This document shows positions 1 through 6,048 of a stretch of DNA of 8,664 nucleotides, piece by piece. Position 1 is the first letter of the stretch. Every line of letters starts with the position of its first letter. The stretch is from Candidatus Hodarchaeota archaeon (GTDB taxonomy: Archaea > Asgardarchaeota > Heimdallarchaeia > Hodarchaeales > Hodarchaeaceae), in assembly GCA_016840305.1 (NCBI GenBank), contig JAEOSP010000319.1, forward strand, positions 1 to 8,664, in the 5' to 3' direction. Under the pieces are notes generated by a model that saw only the letters and a list, made by a program, of their open reading frames with translations, had not been told where the DNA came from and did not search any database. A program made the position numbers and the translations under genes.

Positions 1-521
1 CCTAGAATATCTATTCCAGTAGTTGGTTCATCTAAAAATACTAAATCAGGATCCATAACTAGAGCACGAGCAACTAAAACTTTACGTTTCATACCACCAG
101 AAAATTCCTTGGTAAGATCATTTTCACGTCCACGTAAACCGATAAGATCGATCAACTCTTCTGTACGATCTCTGACCTCTTTATCAGTCATATTTCCATA
201 AATCTGACCATAGTAGAGGATATTTTCTCGAGCAGTTAATTGTTCGTAAACTTGTGCTTCTTGTGGAAGCATACTAGCACGTTCACGGATCTTCATAATA
301 TCTTTAACAACGTCGTAATATTCCCCATTATAACTAATTCGTGCGGTACCAGATGTCGGTTTAATTAATCCAATTAATAATCGGATTAGAGTTGTCTTAC
401 CTGCTCCGTTTGGACCTAGTAAGCCGAATACCTCTCCTTTTCTTATATCGAGAGTGAAATTATCAAGAGCTACATTATTTTTGAAGCTCTTAGTCAATTG
501 GTCAATTTGTAGTATGTCCAA
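1..521 (-). CDS. ABC-2-type transporter ATP-binding subunit (partial, C-terminus off the left edge)
   Basis: This is the ATPase subunit of an ABC exporter of the DrrA/NodI/CcmA type; it would power a separate membrane permease from the cytoplasmic side. The 173 visible residues run DILQIDQLTKSF at the start, Walker A GPNGAGKTT (36-44), a Q-loop at Q87, the signature FSGGM (140-144, a common variant of LSGGQ), and Walker B LVFLDEPTTGID (160-171). The H-loop and C-terminus lie beyond position 1. The only possible start is TTG at 521, because an in-frame TGA lies four codons upstream and the next ATG is inside the domain. No clear ribosome binding site precedes it. The substrate cannot be told, since no permease is in the window; it may follow on the minus strand beyond the left edge. 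The family is certain, the cargo unknown. Confidence 0.93.
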   Translation of the reverse strand, partial: MDILQIDQLTKSFKNNVALDNFTLDIRKGEVFGLLGPNGAGKTTLIRLLIGLIKPTSGTARISYNGEYYDVVKDIMKIRERASMLPQEAQVYEQLTARENILYYGQIYGNMTDKEVRDRTEELIDLIGLRGRENDLTKEFSGGMKRKVLVARALVMDPDLVFLDEPTTGIDIL

Positions 522-586
522 ATTCTTATCACATCAATAACTCACTTTATTTCACATAATTGATGTTTAACTTAATTTCAATCGCA

Positions 587-596
587 AAATATAAGT
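587..596 (-). promoter_or_regulatory. Possible TATA box for the ABC ATPase gene
   Basis: Read on the minus strand this is CTTATATTTT, preceded by an A-rich BRE-like stretch (about 597-608). Archaeal spacing would put transcription start near 565 and a leader of about 45 nt before the TTG at 521. An alternative box, AAATAAAG on the minus strand (544-551), would give a nearly leaderless transcript. This is pattern-based inference only. Confidence 0.35.
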
Positions 597-651
597 TATT
601 TTTTTGCGGAAGTAATATACACTGATTATTTTTATGATTTCTTTGAGAAAT

Positions 652-668
652 TGTGAGATAAATTCACA
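652..668. promoter_or_regulatory. Inverted repeat TGTGA-N7-TCACA upstream of the M6 promoter
   Basis: Perfect 5-bp arms, TGTGA (652-656) and TCACA (664-668), sit about 20 bp upstream of the M6 TATA box. The right arm lies at the edge of an 11-mer, TTCACATAATT (663-673), which recurs exactly at 551-561 beside the divergent ABC gene. The recurrence and placement suggest a shared regulator binding site. No factor can be named. Confidence 0.35.
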
Positions 669-684
669 TAATTTTCTATTAAAC

Positions 685-692
685 TTTATAAA
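685..692 (+). promoter_or_regulatory. TATA box for the M6 peptidase gene
   Basis: TTTATAAA is a near-consensus archaeal TATA element. With usual spacing, transcription would start near 714-716, giving a leader of about 32 nt before the ATG at 747. It is the best promoter match in the window. Confidence 0.6.
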
Positions 693-704
693 GAGTGATC
701 TCCC

Positions 705-737
705 CTCAGATAGGGTGATGATGATTAACTATCTGAG
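705..737. promoter_or_regulatory. 9-bp inverted repeat over the predicted M6 transcription start
   Basis: CTCAGATAG (705-713) and CTATCTGAG (729-737) are perfect reverse complements around a 15-nt spacer, GGTGATGATGATTAA. The left arm precedes the predicted start site and the spacer follows it, so as DNA this could be a repressor operator at the core promoter. The spacer also holds a Shine-Dalgarno-like GGTGAT, but it is too far from the ATG at 747 to serve it directly. If the transcript begins upstream of 705 the repeat could instead form an RNA hairpin ending 9 nt before the start codon. Confidence 0.5.
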
Positions 738-746
738 AGTAGAAGT

Positions 747-3700
747 ATGTCTGAAAATCTCCCTTTTAATTGTAAATCGGCTCTAATCTTATTTTTTTTA
801 ATAAGTATATTAATTTTTAATTCTTCAGTCTCTTTCACCTTTGAAATAAGTCATGATAATTATGTAGAGAGTCTACCTTCAAATAAAAGTACTCATGATG
901 GGGTAAACTCTCCTTCTGAAGGTATCAAGGATGGTCCTTTTGAATTTATGTTCCCTGAAGATGCTATAACAGAGTTTAAAGCAAAAGTCACTTCTCATGG
1001 ACCTTCAACTGAAAAATTCTCTCAAACCGTTGGTACGATTAATATTGTTGTAATCCTTGTTGAATTCACTGGATTGCAACATTCTACCAGTCATACACCT
1101 GGTTATTATAGAGATTTACTCTTTAATCATGCTAATCCCAAAAGTGCAGCAAGCTATTACTATGAAAATTCCTATGGAAAACTCAACATAACAGGGGAGA
1201 TATTAGGCAATAGATGGTTTCAATCTGTTTATTCAAAGCAACATTGGGGTGAAGATAATGGATTAGTATTCCCCAATGTAGACAATAAAAATGACCATAT
1301 TCATAATCTCGTGGAAGAAAGCGCACATCTAGTTGACCCATATACAAATTTTAGTCGATTTGATGTAGATGGAGATGATCAAGTAGATCACCTTCTTGTA
1401 ATTCATGCAGGTGATGCTCAGGAACAAGCGGGAGGGCTTGCAGAGGATATTTGGTCACATAGATGGTGGATTCCAACCGGATGTCTAGTAGATGGTGTAA
1501 CTGTAAAAGAATATACAATGTGTGCTGAGACATCCCCATTGGGAACATTTGTACATGAATTAGGCCATGATATAGGAAATTTACCTGATCTTTACGATGC
1601 TGATTATACCTCTGACGGAATTGGAAAATGGGGAGTGATGGGTTCAGGAGCTTGGAATTATAATGATACAGTAGGGTCAGGTGAAAACCCTGGTGATACC
1701 CCAGCTCAATTTTGTGCTTACTCCAAGATTAAATTGGGATGGGTATTTCCTAAAGTCGTTACTGTCGATACTCCTAGTCTAATACTGCCTACTATAGGAA
1801 CTACGAGTAAAGAAAGTGTTTTGAAAATCTTTCTATCAAATGCTTCAATAAGCGTTACTTTGAAAGAGTATTTTCTTGTGAGTTATCGAACACAGGTAGG
1901 TTTTGATCAATTTATACCTGGTAGTGGTATCCTAATTTGGCATATCGATGAATGTTCTTTGGAAGAAGAGAATAACAATGAATACCGAAAACTTGTGGAT
2001 TTAGAAGAGGCAGATGCCATTATTGATGGTTGGGAGCAATTAGACTATTATAACAATGTTCCTTCTGGTGCTAATATTCCAGATGATGAAGGATCTTCCT
2101 CAGATCCCTGGTCACCTTCAAATACTTTTACTCATGGATCTTTTCCGAATAGCGACAGTAATGGTGGAGTTATTAACGATATACAGATCAACATCACTGG
2201 GGTTGATACAGTTAGCGTTGGAGTGGCTTATGATCCTTTTCCGTGGGATTATACCCTGAATCTAATGGATCAATCGTTACCCTCTTTCATCGATGATGAA
2301 CCAGCAATTGTTGAACATGGAGCTCGTACGTTCGGAGTTAGTAGAGAATTTTCTGTCGTCTGGCATACAAATCGATCAGGAAATCGTGATATTTATGGAA
2401 GTCAAACTCTGGACGCAGGAGTAACCTGGAAAGCTCCTGTAGCAATAACTACTAGTTCTGCAAATGATTTCAGTCCCTCGATGATTATTGCTTCCCCACC
2501 AGCTTTTTGGACTGGAATTTATGAAGCAGATCGACCAATAGCAAGTTGGCAACTCGGTCCTAATGCCAGGCCTCCCCCTCATTTTATAGTTGCATTTGTA
2601 TCAGATCGTACTGGGAATCCAGAAATATATGTAACATTGAGTGAGGATTTCTACACATGGAGTCATCCTGTTCAATTAACTAATAATACAGGAGCTAATA
2701 TCGACCCGTGTTTAGTACAAACGTCTTCTGGTATCGGTTTATTTTGGGCTGCTTATTTAACTGGAAATTTTGAAATATGTTTCATGGAGAGCATATGGAA
2801 TACTTCTAATATCGTCCGAGTCACACAAAACTCATTTCTAGATCGTGGTCCCTCCTATTGTCGAACCCGAAATAACACACATTTACTAACATATGAACGC
2901 AATTCAGGAGGAAATTCAACAGTCCACTTACTTAGAACAAATGATATTTTATTATGGCCTACAACTTCTGTTACATGTACAAGTCCAACTGTAGTTTCTA
3001 TAGAACCTTCCTTACTTGAACGGGATGATCATACATTAGTTCTTACTTTCACGAGAGTAGATCCAAATATTGAGGAAATACATCAGATTTTATCCTCTGA
3101 TTGGGTTCATTGGAGCCCACATTTAGTAATGGGCTTTCTTAAGAATGCTAGTAGTCCTAGCGTCATAGAAGCAAGGTGTGGTTCTTTATTCATGAGTTAT
3201 AGCTCTTATAATTATTCACAGATTCACCATGTGTATCTAATGCATACGATTCAATGTTTTCGGTTTGGAATAGGAATAAAATACCCGTTTGATACTGGAT
3301 CATCCTTTTTTGATCCTTATCGTGTTGGCCAAAATAATGAATGGGTATATTCAGGAGATATGCAACTAAACGAATCCGATTTCGTTGCAGCATCTGGTAA
3401 TATCAGCATTACCTTATATGATACACAGAATACTGAGACTGAAGATGATGATCAGGATATGGACTCACGTTCCTTTGATAATTCAGAGCCTTTTATTAAT
3501 ATTGATCCAGTGGTAGGGGTTGGAACTTTTAATATTTCATCTTTTCTTTTGCCAATTCCTGCAGATTTACCATTAGCTCAAATCTATCGCCTTGAGGCCA
3601 AATGGGGATATACAGGTTTGGATTTTGAATTTCACCCTGTATCAGCATCAATCTTTTTTGAAATAATTCCATCAGATGATCGTATTGTGTTCTATATGAA

Positions 3701-4559
3701 TAATCCAGAACCGACCACTTTCAATTCTCCTTATGTCACACAGTACTCAATTTTAAAAGGATCAATTGGTTATGGAGTGGAATCAGTGACCTTGATGTAC
3801 TATGACACTCAGGAAACAGCAGAGGTAGATGATGATCAACTTTATTCTCATGAAACACTAGTATTCACTGAAACAGCAAAAAAATCTGGAGAATGGGTCG
3901 CTAAACTTCATAATTTACAAGATAATGAAATAACACGAATTGTCGCTATAGTAAATGGCATTCATCCTAGAATTAAAAATACATTGTTCATTGAAAAACA
4001 TCCAGAAGATCAGATTCCACCAGTACTCGCTCTAATATACCCCTGTGATAGGTATACTACACATTCCTCAATAACTTTCTCTGAATTCATCATCGATCCC
4101 TATACTATTAACCCCTACAATTTCAATTACGGGGTAGATGAATCATCGATACAATTCTCATACAAAATAATAGATCCAAAAAGTTACCAAAACCAAACAG
4201 GATGGATAGATGTAGATTATGACATTGCTAATAGTAGTTGGAAAAAGCTAGGTGATGTATATAACTTCACACTGACACTTAATCCTAATATTAGACCAAT
4301 TATTGTTGCTTTTTATTGGACAGCTTCAGATCTTGCAGAAATTCCTAATATAGGAAACGATGGAAATCCTGAGAATCCTCATCTCGTATTATTCCTATCA
4401 GAAGCAACAACCATCATTACTACCTATCCCGAATCTTCGATTCCAACTACAACATCAACAACAACGTCTAGAGATACTAATGGTTTCAGTCTGGGAAGTA
4501 TCCTCATACCGCTTGCCTCGACAATAATAATCTATCGCTCCAAAAGGAAAAAATGCTAG
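747..4559 (+). CDS. Secreted, membrane-anchored M6 (immune inhibitor A-like) metallopeptidase with beta-propeller
   Basis: This is a large exported zinc endopeptidase. A signal peptide is visible (K10, hydrophobic 11-27). The catalytic domain covers about 95-500: the M6 calcium-type loop FDVDGDDQVDH (205-215), zinc motif HELGH (270-274) followed by G277 and D281, Met-turn region GVMGSGAWN (296-304), and the M6-typical SGILIWHID (393-401). Residues about 530-840 form a likely six-bladed propeller with an Asp-box-like LDAGVTW (555-561) and recurring [ST]GNx[DE]I turns at 544, 622 and 672, with about 50-residue periodicity continuing to about 822. Two related beta modules follow, each carrying YDTQ-ETx-DDDQ-like acidic segments (891-903, 1019-1031). 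The tail is Thr-rich (1220-1243), then a TM helix (about 1247-1263) and RSKRKKC, so the enzyme should face outward, fixed in the membrane. At least 18 N-x-S/T sequons suggest glycosylation. The ATG at 747 is the first possible start, since an in-frame TAA lies at 726. Its substrate is unknown; extracellular protein scavenging is likely. Confidence 0.93.
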   Translation: MSENLPFNCKSALILFFLISILIFNSSVSFTFEISHDNYVESLPSNKSTHDGVNSPSEGIKDGPFEFMFPEDAITEFKAKVTSHGPSTEKFSQTVGTINIVVILVEFTGLQHSTSHTPGYYRDLLFNHANPKSAASYYYENSYGKLNITGEILGNRWFQSVYSKQHWGEDNGLVFPNVDNKNDHIHNLVEESAHLVDPYTNFSRFDVDGDDQVDHLLVIHAGDAQEQAGGLAEDIWSHRWWIPTGCLVDGVTVKEYTMCAETSPLGTFVHELGHDIGNLPDLYDADYTSDGIGKWGVMGSGAWNYNDTVGSGENPGDTPAQFCAYSKIKLGWVFPKVVTVDTPSLILPTIGTTSKESVLKIFLSNASISVTLKEYFLVSYRTQVGFDQFIPGSGILIWHIDECSLEEENNNEYRKLVDLEEADAIIDGWEQLDYYNNVPSGANIPDDEGSSSDPWSPSNTFTHGSFPNSDSNGGVINDIQINITGVDTVSVGVAYDPFPWDYTLNLMDQSLPSFIDDEPAIVEHGARTFGVSREFSVVWHTNRSGNRDIYGSQTLDAGVTWKAPVAITTSSANDFSPSMIIASPPAFWTGIYEADRPIASWQLGPNARPPPHFIVAFVSDRTGNPEIYVTLSEDFYTWSHPVQLTNNTGANIDPCLVQTSSGIGLFWAAYLTGNFEICFMESIWNTSNIVRVTQNSFLDRGPSYCRTRNNTHLLTYERNSGGNSTVHLLRTNDILLWPTTSVTCTSPTVVSIEPSLLERDDHTLVLTFTRVDPNIEEIHQILSSDWVHWSPHLVMGFLKNASSPSVIEARCGSLFMSYSSYNYSQIHHVYLMHTIQCFRFGIGIKYPFDTGSSFFDPYRVGQNNEWVYSGDMQLNESDFVAASGNISITLYDTQNTETEDDDQDMDSRSFDNSEPFINIDPVVGVGTFNISSFLLPIPADLPLAQIYRLEAKWGYTGLDFEFHPVSASIFFEIIPSDDRIVFYMNNPEPTTFNSPYVTQYSILKGSIGYGVESVTLMYYDTQETAEVDDDQLYSHETLVFTETAKKSGEWVAKLHNLQDNEITRIVAIVNGIHPRIKNTLFIEKHPEDQIPPVLALIYPCDRYTTHSSITFSEFIIDPYTINPYNFNYGVDESSIQFSYKIIDPKSYQNQTGWIDVDYDIANSSWKKLGDVYNFTLTLNPNIRPIIVAFYWTASDLAEIPNIGNDGNPENPHLVLFLSEATTIITTYPESSIPTTTSTTTSRDTNGFSLGSILIPLASTIIIYRSKRKKC

Positions 4560-4583
4560 AAGATCAAGATCTATTAGCTCATC

Positions 4584-4605
4584 TAGCTATTATTTAACAT
4601 AGCTA
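4584..4605. terminator. Possible hairpin between convergent genes
   Basis: TAGCTAT (4584-4590) and ATAGCTA (4599-4605) are perfect 7-bp arms around 8 nt. It lies 25 bp after the M6 stop and before the 3' end of the convergent SnoaL-like gene, so it could help end either transcript. There is no strong T tract behind it, so the terminator role is tentative. Confidence 0.35.
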
Positions 4606-4623
4606 ACAACCGTTCTGAAAGAC

Positions 4624-4848
4624 TTACCCAAATCGGATATCTCTATCAAACACGTTTTGATAGTCAGGATAAAGGCTAAAGAAATTTTTCCACTCTTTTC
4701 GCATTTTCTCACGTCCTTCGTGTAGTTCTTCTGAGATATCAATGAAGCAGTGATCCTCTGTCATTAGGTTAACTAAACCATTTAAATCCTGTGAATTAAT
4801 ACATTCATTAAATTTTAAAGCAATATATTTGGGATCCACTTGAACCAT
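4624..4848 (-). CDS. Shortened SnoaL/NTF2-like protein (possible pseudogene)
   Basis: The 74 residues match the N-terminal half of a SnoaL-type NTF2-fold domain: the helix KFNECINSQDLNGLVNLM (12-29), the strand EDHCFID (31-37), an EGRE turn (44-47), then W53 and YPDY (60-63), where family members read W...FPDY. Usual members have about 110-140 residues, with two or three more strands closing the sheet; here a TAA comes soon after. A +1 shift after VFDR would add about 16 residues resembling the next strand and end in tandem stops at 4587-4592, but that still leaves it short. The start is secure: GAGAGGAG (4856-4863, minus strand) sits 8 nt before the ATG. Family members bind or isomerise small molecules or serve as bare folds; no function can be given. 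It may be a decaying gene or a genuine small dimeric half-domain. Confidence 0.7.
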   Translation of the reverse strand: MVQVDPKYIALKFNECINSQDLNGLVNLMTEDHCFIDISEELHEGREKMRKEWKNFFSLYPDYQNVFDRDIRFG

Positions 4849-4855
4849 TAAATTG

Positions 4856-4863
4856 CTCCTCTC
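4856..4863 (-). promoter_or_regulatory. Strong ribosome binding site of the SnoaL-like gene
   Basis: On the minus strand this reads GAGAGGAG, 7-8 nt upstream of the ATG at 4848. It is one of the clearest Shine-Dalgarno sites in the window and argues that the shortened reading frame is, or recently was, translated from this start. Confidence 0.6.
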
Positions 4864-4873
4864 ACAGATCTGT
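4864..4873. promoter_or_regulatory. Perfect 10-bp palindrome next to the ribosome binding site
   Basis: ACAGATCTGT is self-complementary and directly abuts the Shine-Dalgarno of the SnoaL-like gene. It falls between that site and an AT-rich candidate TATA region (about 4895-4911, minus strand). It could be a small dimeric operator. A palindrome this short may also be chance. Confidence 0.3.
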
Positions 4874-4950
4874 AATTATTTAGATAAAAATCATCGTTTT
4901 AATTTATTATGAAGAATGAAATACTTAAGAATTTTTACTATCTAATACAA

Positions 4951-4989
4951 CAATTATCGAATTTCAAAATACGAAATGAGATATAATTG
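4951..4989. repeat. Interrupted inverted repeat in the divergent region
   Basis: CAATTAT (4951-4957) pairs with ATAATTG (4983-4989), and inside it ATTTC (4961-4965) pairs with GAAAT (4973-4977). That makes a two-part stem with a 3/5-nt internal loop and a 7-nt apical loop. It lies roughly 100 bp upstream of the SnoaL-like start and 230 bp upstream of heliorhodopsin. It could be an old terminator, an operator or an AT-rich coincidence. Confidence 0.35.
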
Positions 4990-5075
4990 AAAAACAGTCC
5001 ACACTCAAGAAGAGGATAAAGTCAATATTGATAAACAAAATCGTGAGCTGAAAATCAGGCTGTTATGACTCATCA

Positions 5076-5111
5076 ATGACCGATTTTTCAGAAAAGGGGG
5101 AATTTTTATAG
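5076..5111 (+). pseudogene. Short echo of the heliorhodopsin 5' end
   Basis: The 11-codon frame reads MTDFSEKGEFL and stops. The true heliorhodopsin begins MTDFTYENGESS. Aligned by codon with one codon gap, 26 of the first 30 bases agree, all in frame. Past the stop, and in another frame, the DNA to an ATG at 5141 aligns at about half its bases with the heliorhodopsin segment ending at 5296. No ribosome binding site precedes it. The best reading is a remnant of a partial duplication of the rhodopsin gene start; a leader peptide or chance are alternatives. Confidence 0.4.
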
Positions 5112-5132
5112 GGCCGTTTCAGTCATATAACA

Positions 5133-5180
5133 TTGGAGTTATGATAAAAGTAAGATAATGATATAAAAAAATAACTCCAA
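5133..5180. promoter_or_regulatory. 10-bp inverted repeat bracketing the heliorhodopsin TATA box
   Basis: TTGGAGTTAT (5133-5142) and ATAACTCCAA (5171-5180) are perfect reverse complements separated by 28 bp. The TATA box (5161-5170) touches the inner edge of the downstream arm, which would fall at roughly -20 to -11. A dimeric repressor on this site would block TBP/TFB or the polymerase; an activator on the upstream arm is another option. Confidence 0.55.
5161..5170 (+). promoter_or_regulatory. TATA box for heliorhodopsin
   Basis: ATATAAAAAA is preceded by a purine-rich, BRE-like stretch (GTAAGATAATG). Archaeal spacing places the transcription start near 5191, giving a leader of about 28 nt that contains the GTGAGGT ribosome binding site. 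Confidence 0.5.
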
Positions 5181-5202
5181 ATACTTGAAAATAACCTAAT
5201 TT

Positions 5203-5209
5203 GTGAGGT
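5203..5209 (+). promoter_or_regulatory. Ribosome binding site of heliorhodopsin
   Basis: GTGAGGT lies 9 nt before the ATG at 5219 and contains GAGGT, complementary to the archaeal 16S 3' end. It fixes the start codon of the rhodopsin gene. Confidence 0.6.
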
Positions 5210-5218
5210 TTTTAAAAA

Positions 5219-6046
5219 ATGACAGATTTTACATATGAAAATGGGGAATCTTCCCCTATTAGTGCGCCATACCTTAAAAAATTTAATACAATTATGGCAG
5301 TATTACATTTAGTTCAAGCAGTGTTAATTTTTGGTCTAAGTTTCTTTATTGATGAAATAAAGAATTTCTCAGTCGATATTTTTATATCAAAATTACAGAT
5401 CAGCGAATATACAGGTACTAAACCAATTTTTGCACCCGTTCCAGAGGTGTTTTTCGCTTTTGAAAACGTTGCAGGAATATTATTAGCAAGTTTCTTACTA
5501 ATGTCGGCCGTTGCCCATTTCCTGATTGCTTACCCGTTAAATAGTTCCTATTCGAATAATCTACGAAAAAAAATGAATCCTATTAGATGGTGGGAATATG
5601 GATTTAGTTCCTCAGTTATGATCATTTTCATTTCATTAGCTTTTGGAATCCTTGACTTTTGGGTTTTATTACTAGTTTTTGTTTTAAATTTCCTAATGAA
5701 CATGTTCGGATTGTTAATGGAACAGATAAATCAGTATACGGAAAAAACAAGTTGGTTCCCTTATTTTCTTGGCTGGATAGCAGGTATTATGCCTTGGATT
5801 GTTATTCTAGGAACTTTCCTCAGTTTTGATCTTGGGGTTGATTCAGCAATTCCTACGTTCGTTTATGTTGCGATTGTGATGTATTTTGTCTTCTTCAACA
5901 GCTTTGCTGTCAATATGTTCCTTCAATACAAGAAAACTGGTCCTTGGAAAGATTATCTCTTCGGTGAAAGGGGTTATATAGTTTTAAGCTTGGTAGCTAA
6001 ATCAGCTCTGGCATGGCTTGTCTTTGCTGGGTTAATTTTTGCTTAA
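5219..6046 (+). CDS. Heliorhodopsin
   Basis: This is a seven-helix retinal protein of the heliorhodopsin family, which sits in the membrane inverted relative to type-1 rhodopsins (N-terminus inside) and is thought to act mainly in light sensing. The diagnostic features all fit what I recall of reference 48C12. The retinal lysine is K261 in LSLVAKSALAW (256-266), with S257 one turn before it. The counterion glutamate is E126 in RWWEYGFSSSVM (123-134). The two conserved histidines are H30 (VLHLVQ) and H100 (SAVAHF). GWIAGIMPW (185-193), NSFA (227-230) and GERGYIVL (249-256) are also family-typical. Helices lie at about 24-43, 77-104, 123-144, 147-168, 178-202, 211-236 and 251-274. The protein has 275 residues against about 253 in 48C12; the extra length is mostly the N-terminus and the A-B loop. 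The gene has its own promoter and ribosome binding site, faces a convergent gene, and so seems monocistronic. No partner gene is obvious. Confidence 0.97.
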   Translation: MTDFTYENGESSPISAPYLKKFNTIMAVLHLVQAVLIFGLSFFIDEIKNFSVDIFISKLQISEYTGTKPIFAPVPEVFFAFENVAGILLASFLLMSAVAHFLIAYPLNSSYSNNLRKKMNPIRWWEYGFSSSVMIIFISLAFGILDFWVLLLVFVLNFLMNMFGLLMEQINQYTEKTSWFPYFLGWIAGIMPWIVILGTFLSFDLGVDSAIPTFVYVAIVMYFVFFNSFAVNMFLQYKKTGPWKDYLFGERGYIVLSLVAKSALAWLVFAGLIFA

Positions 6047-6048
6047 CC

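Larger units (their letters stand above)
551..673. repeat. Direct repeat of 11-mer TTCACATAATT (551-561 and 663-673)
   Basis: Two exact copies lie in the same orientation within the divergent region between the ABC ATPase and M6 peptidase genes, one near each gene's promoter. The composition is AT-rich, so chance is not excluded, but the TCAC core makes an exact 11-base recurrence within 225 bp worth recording. Confidence 0.4.
4849..5218. other. 370-bp divergent intergenic region
   Basis: This gene-poor stretch separates the SnoaL-like gene (minus) from the heliorhodopsin gene (plus). It holds the SnoaL-like ribosome binding site and palindrome, a dyad at 4951-4989, a short mini-ORF resembling the heliorhodopsin N-terminus (5076-5111), a long inverted repeat (5133-5180) around the heliorhodopsin TATA box, and that gene's ribosome binding site. 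The part from about 4990 to 5075 has one open stretch without a start codon and nothing I recognise. Confidence 0.6.

Noticed and set aside
652..668. Bacterial CRP site
   Set aside because: The TGTGA/TCACA halves are right but the spacing is 7 rather than 6, and the promoters are archaeal in type; treated as an unnamed dyad.
718..786. Alternative M6 start or upstream ORF at ATG 718/721
   Set aside because: It is out of frame with the signal peptide and ends after 22 codons; kept only as a remark on the leader.
1351..1548. Minus-strand 65-codon frame inside the M6 gene
   Set aside because: It lies opposite the conserved M6 catalytic region and has no recognisable domain or ribosome binding site; a shadow frame.
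2056..2582. Short frames on both strands (67 and 68 codons) within the M6 gene
   Set aside because: Both overlap well-supported coding sequence in another frame and look compositionally random.
3190..3393. Minus-strand 67-codon frame in the propeller region
   Set aside because: Antisense shadow of the M6 gene without supporting signals.
5000..5063. Open stretch reading KTVHTQEEDKVNIDKQNRELKIRLL
   Set aside because: It has no start codon, follows an in-frame TGA, is short, and resembles no family I recognise.
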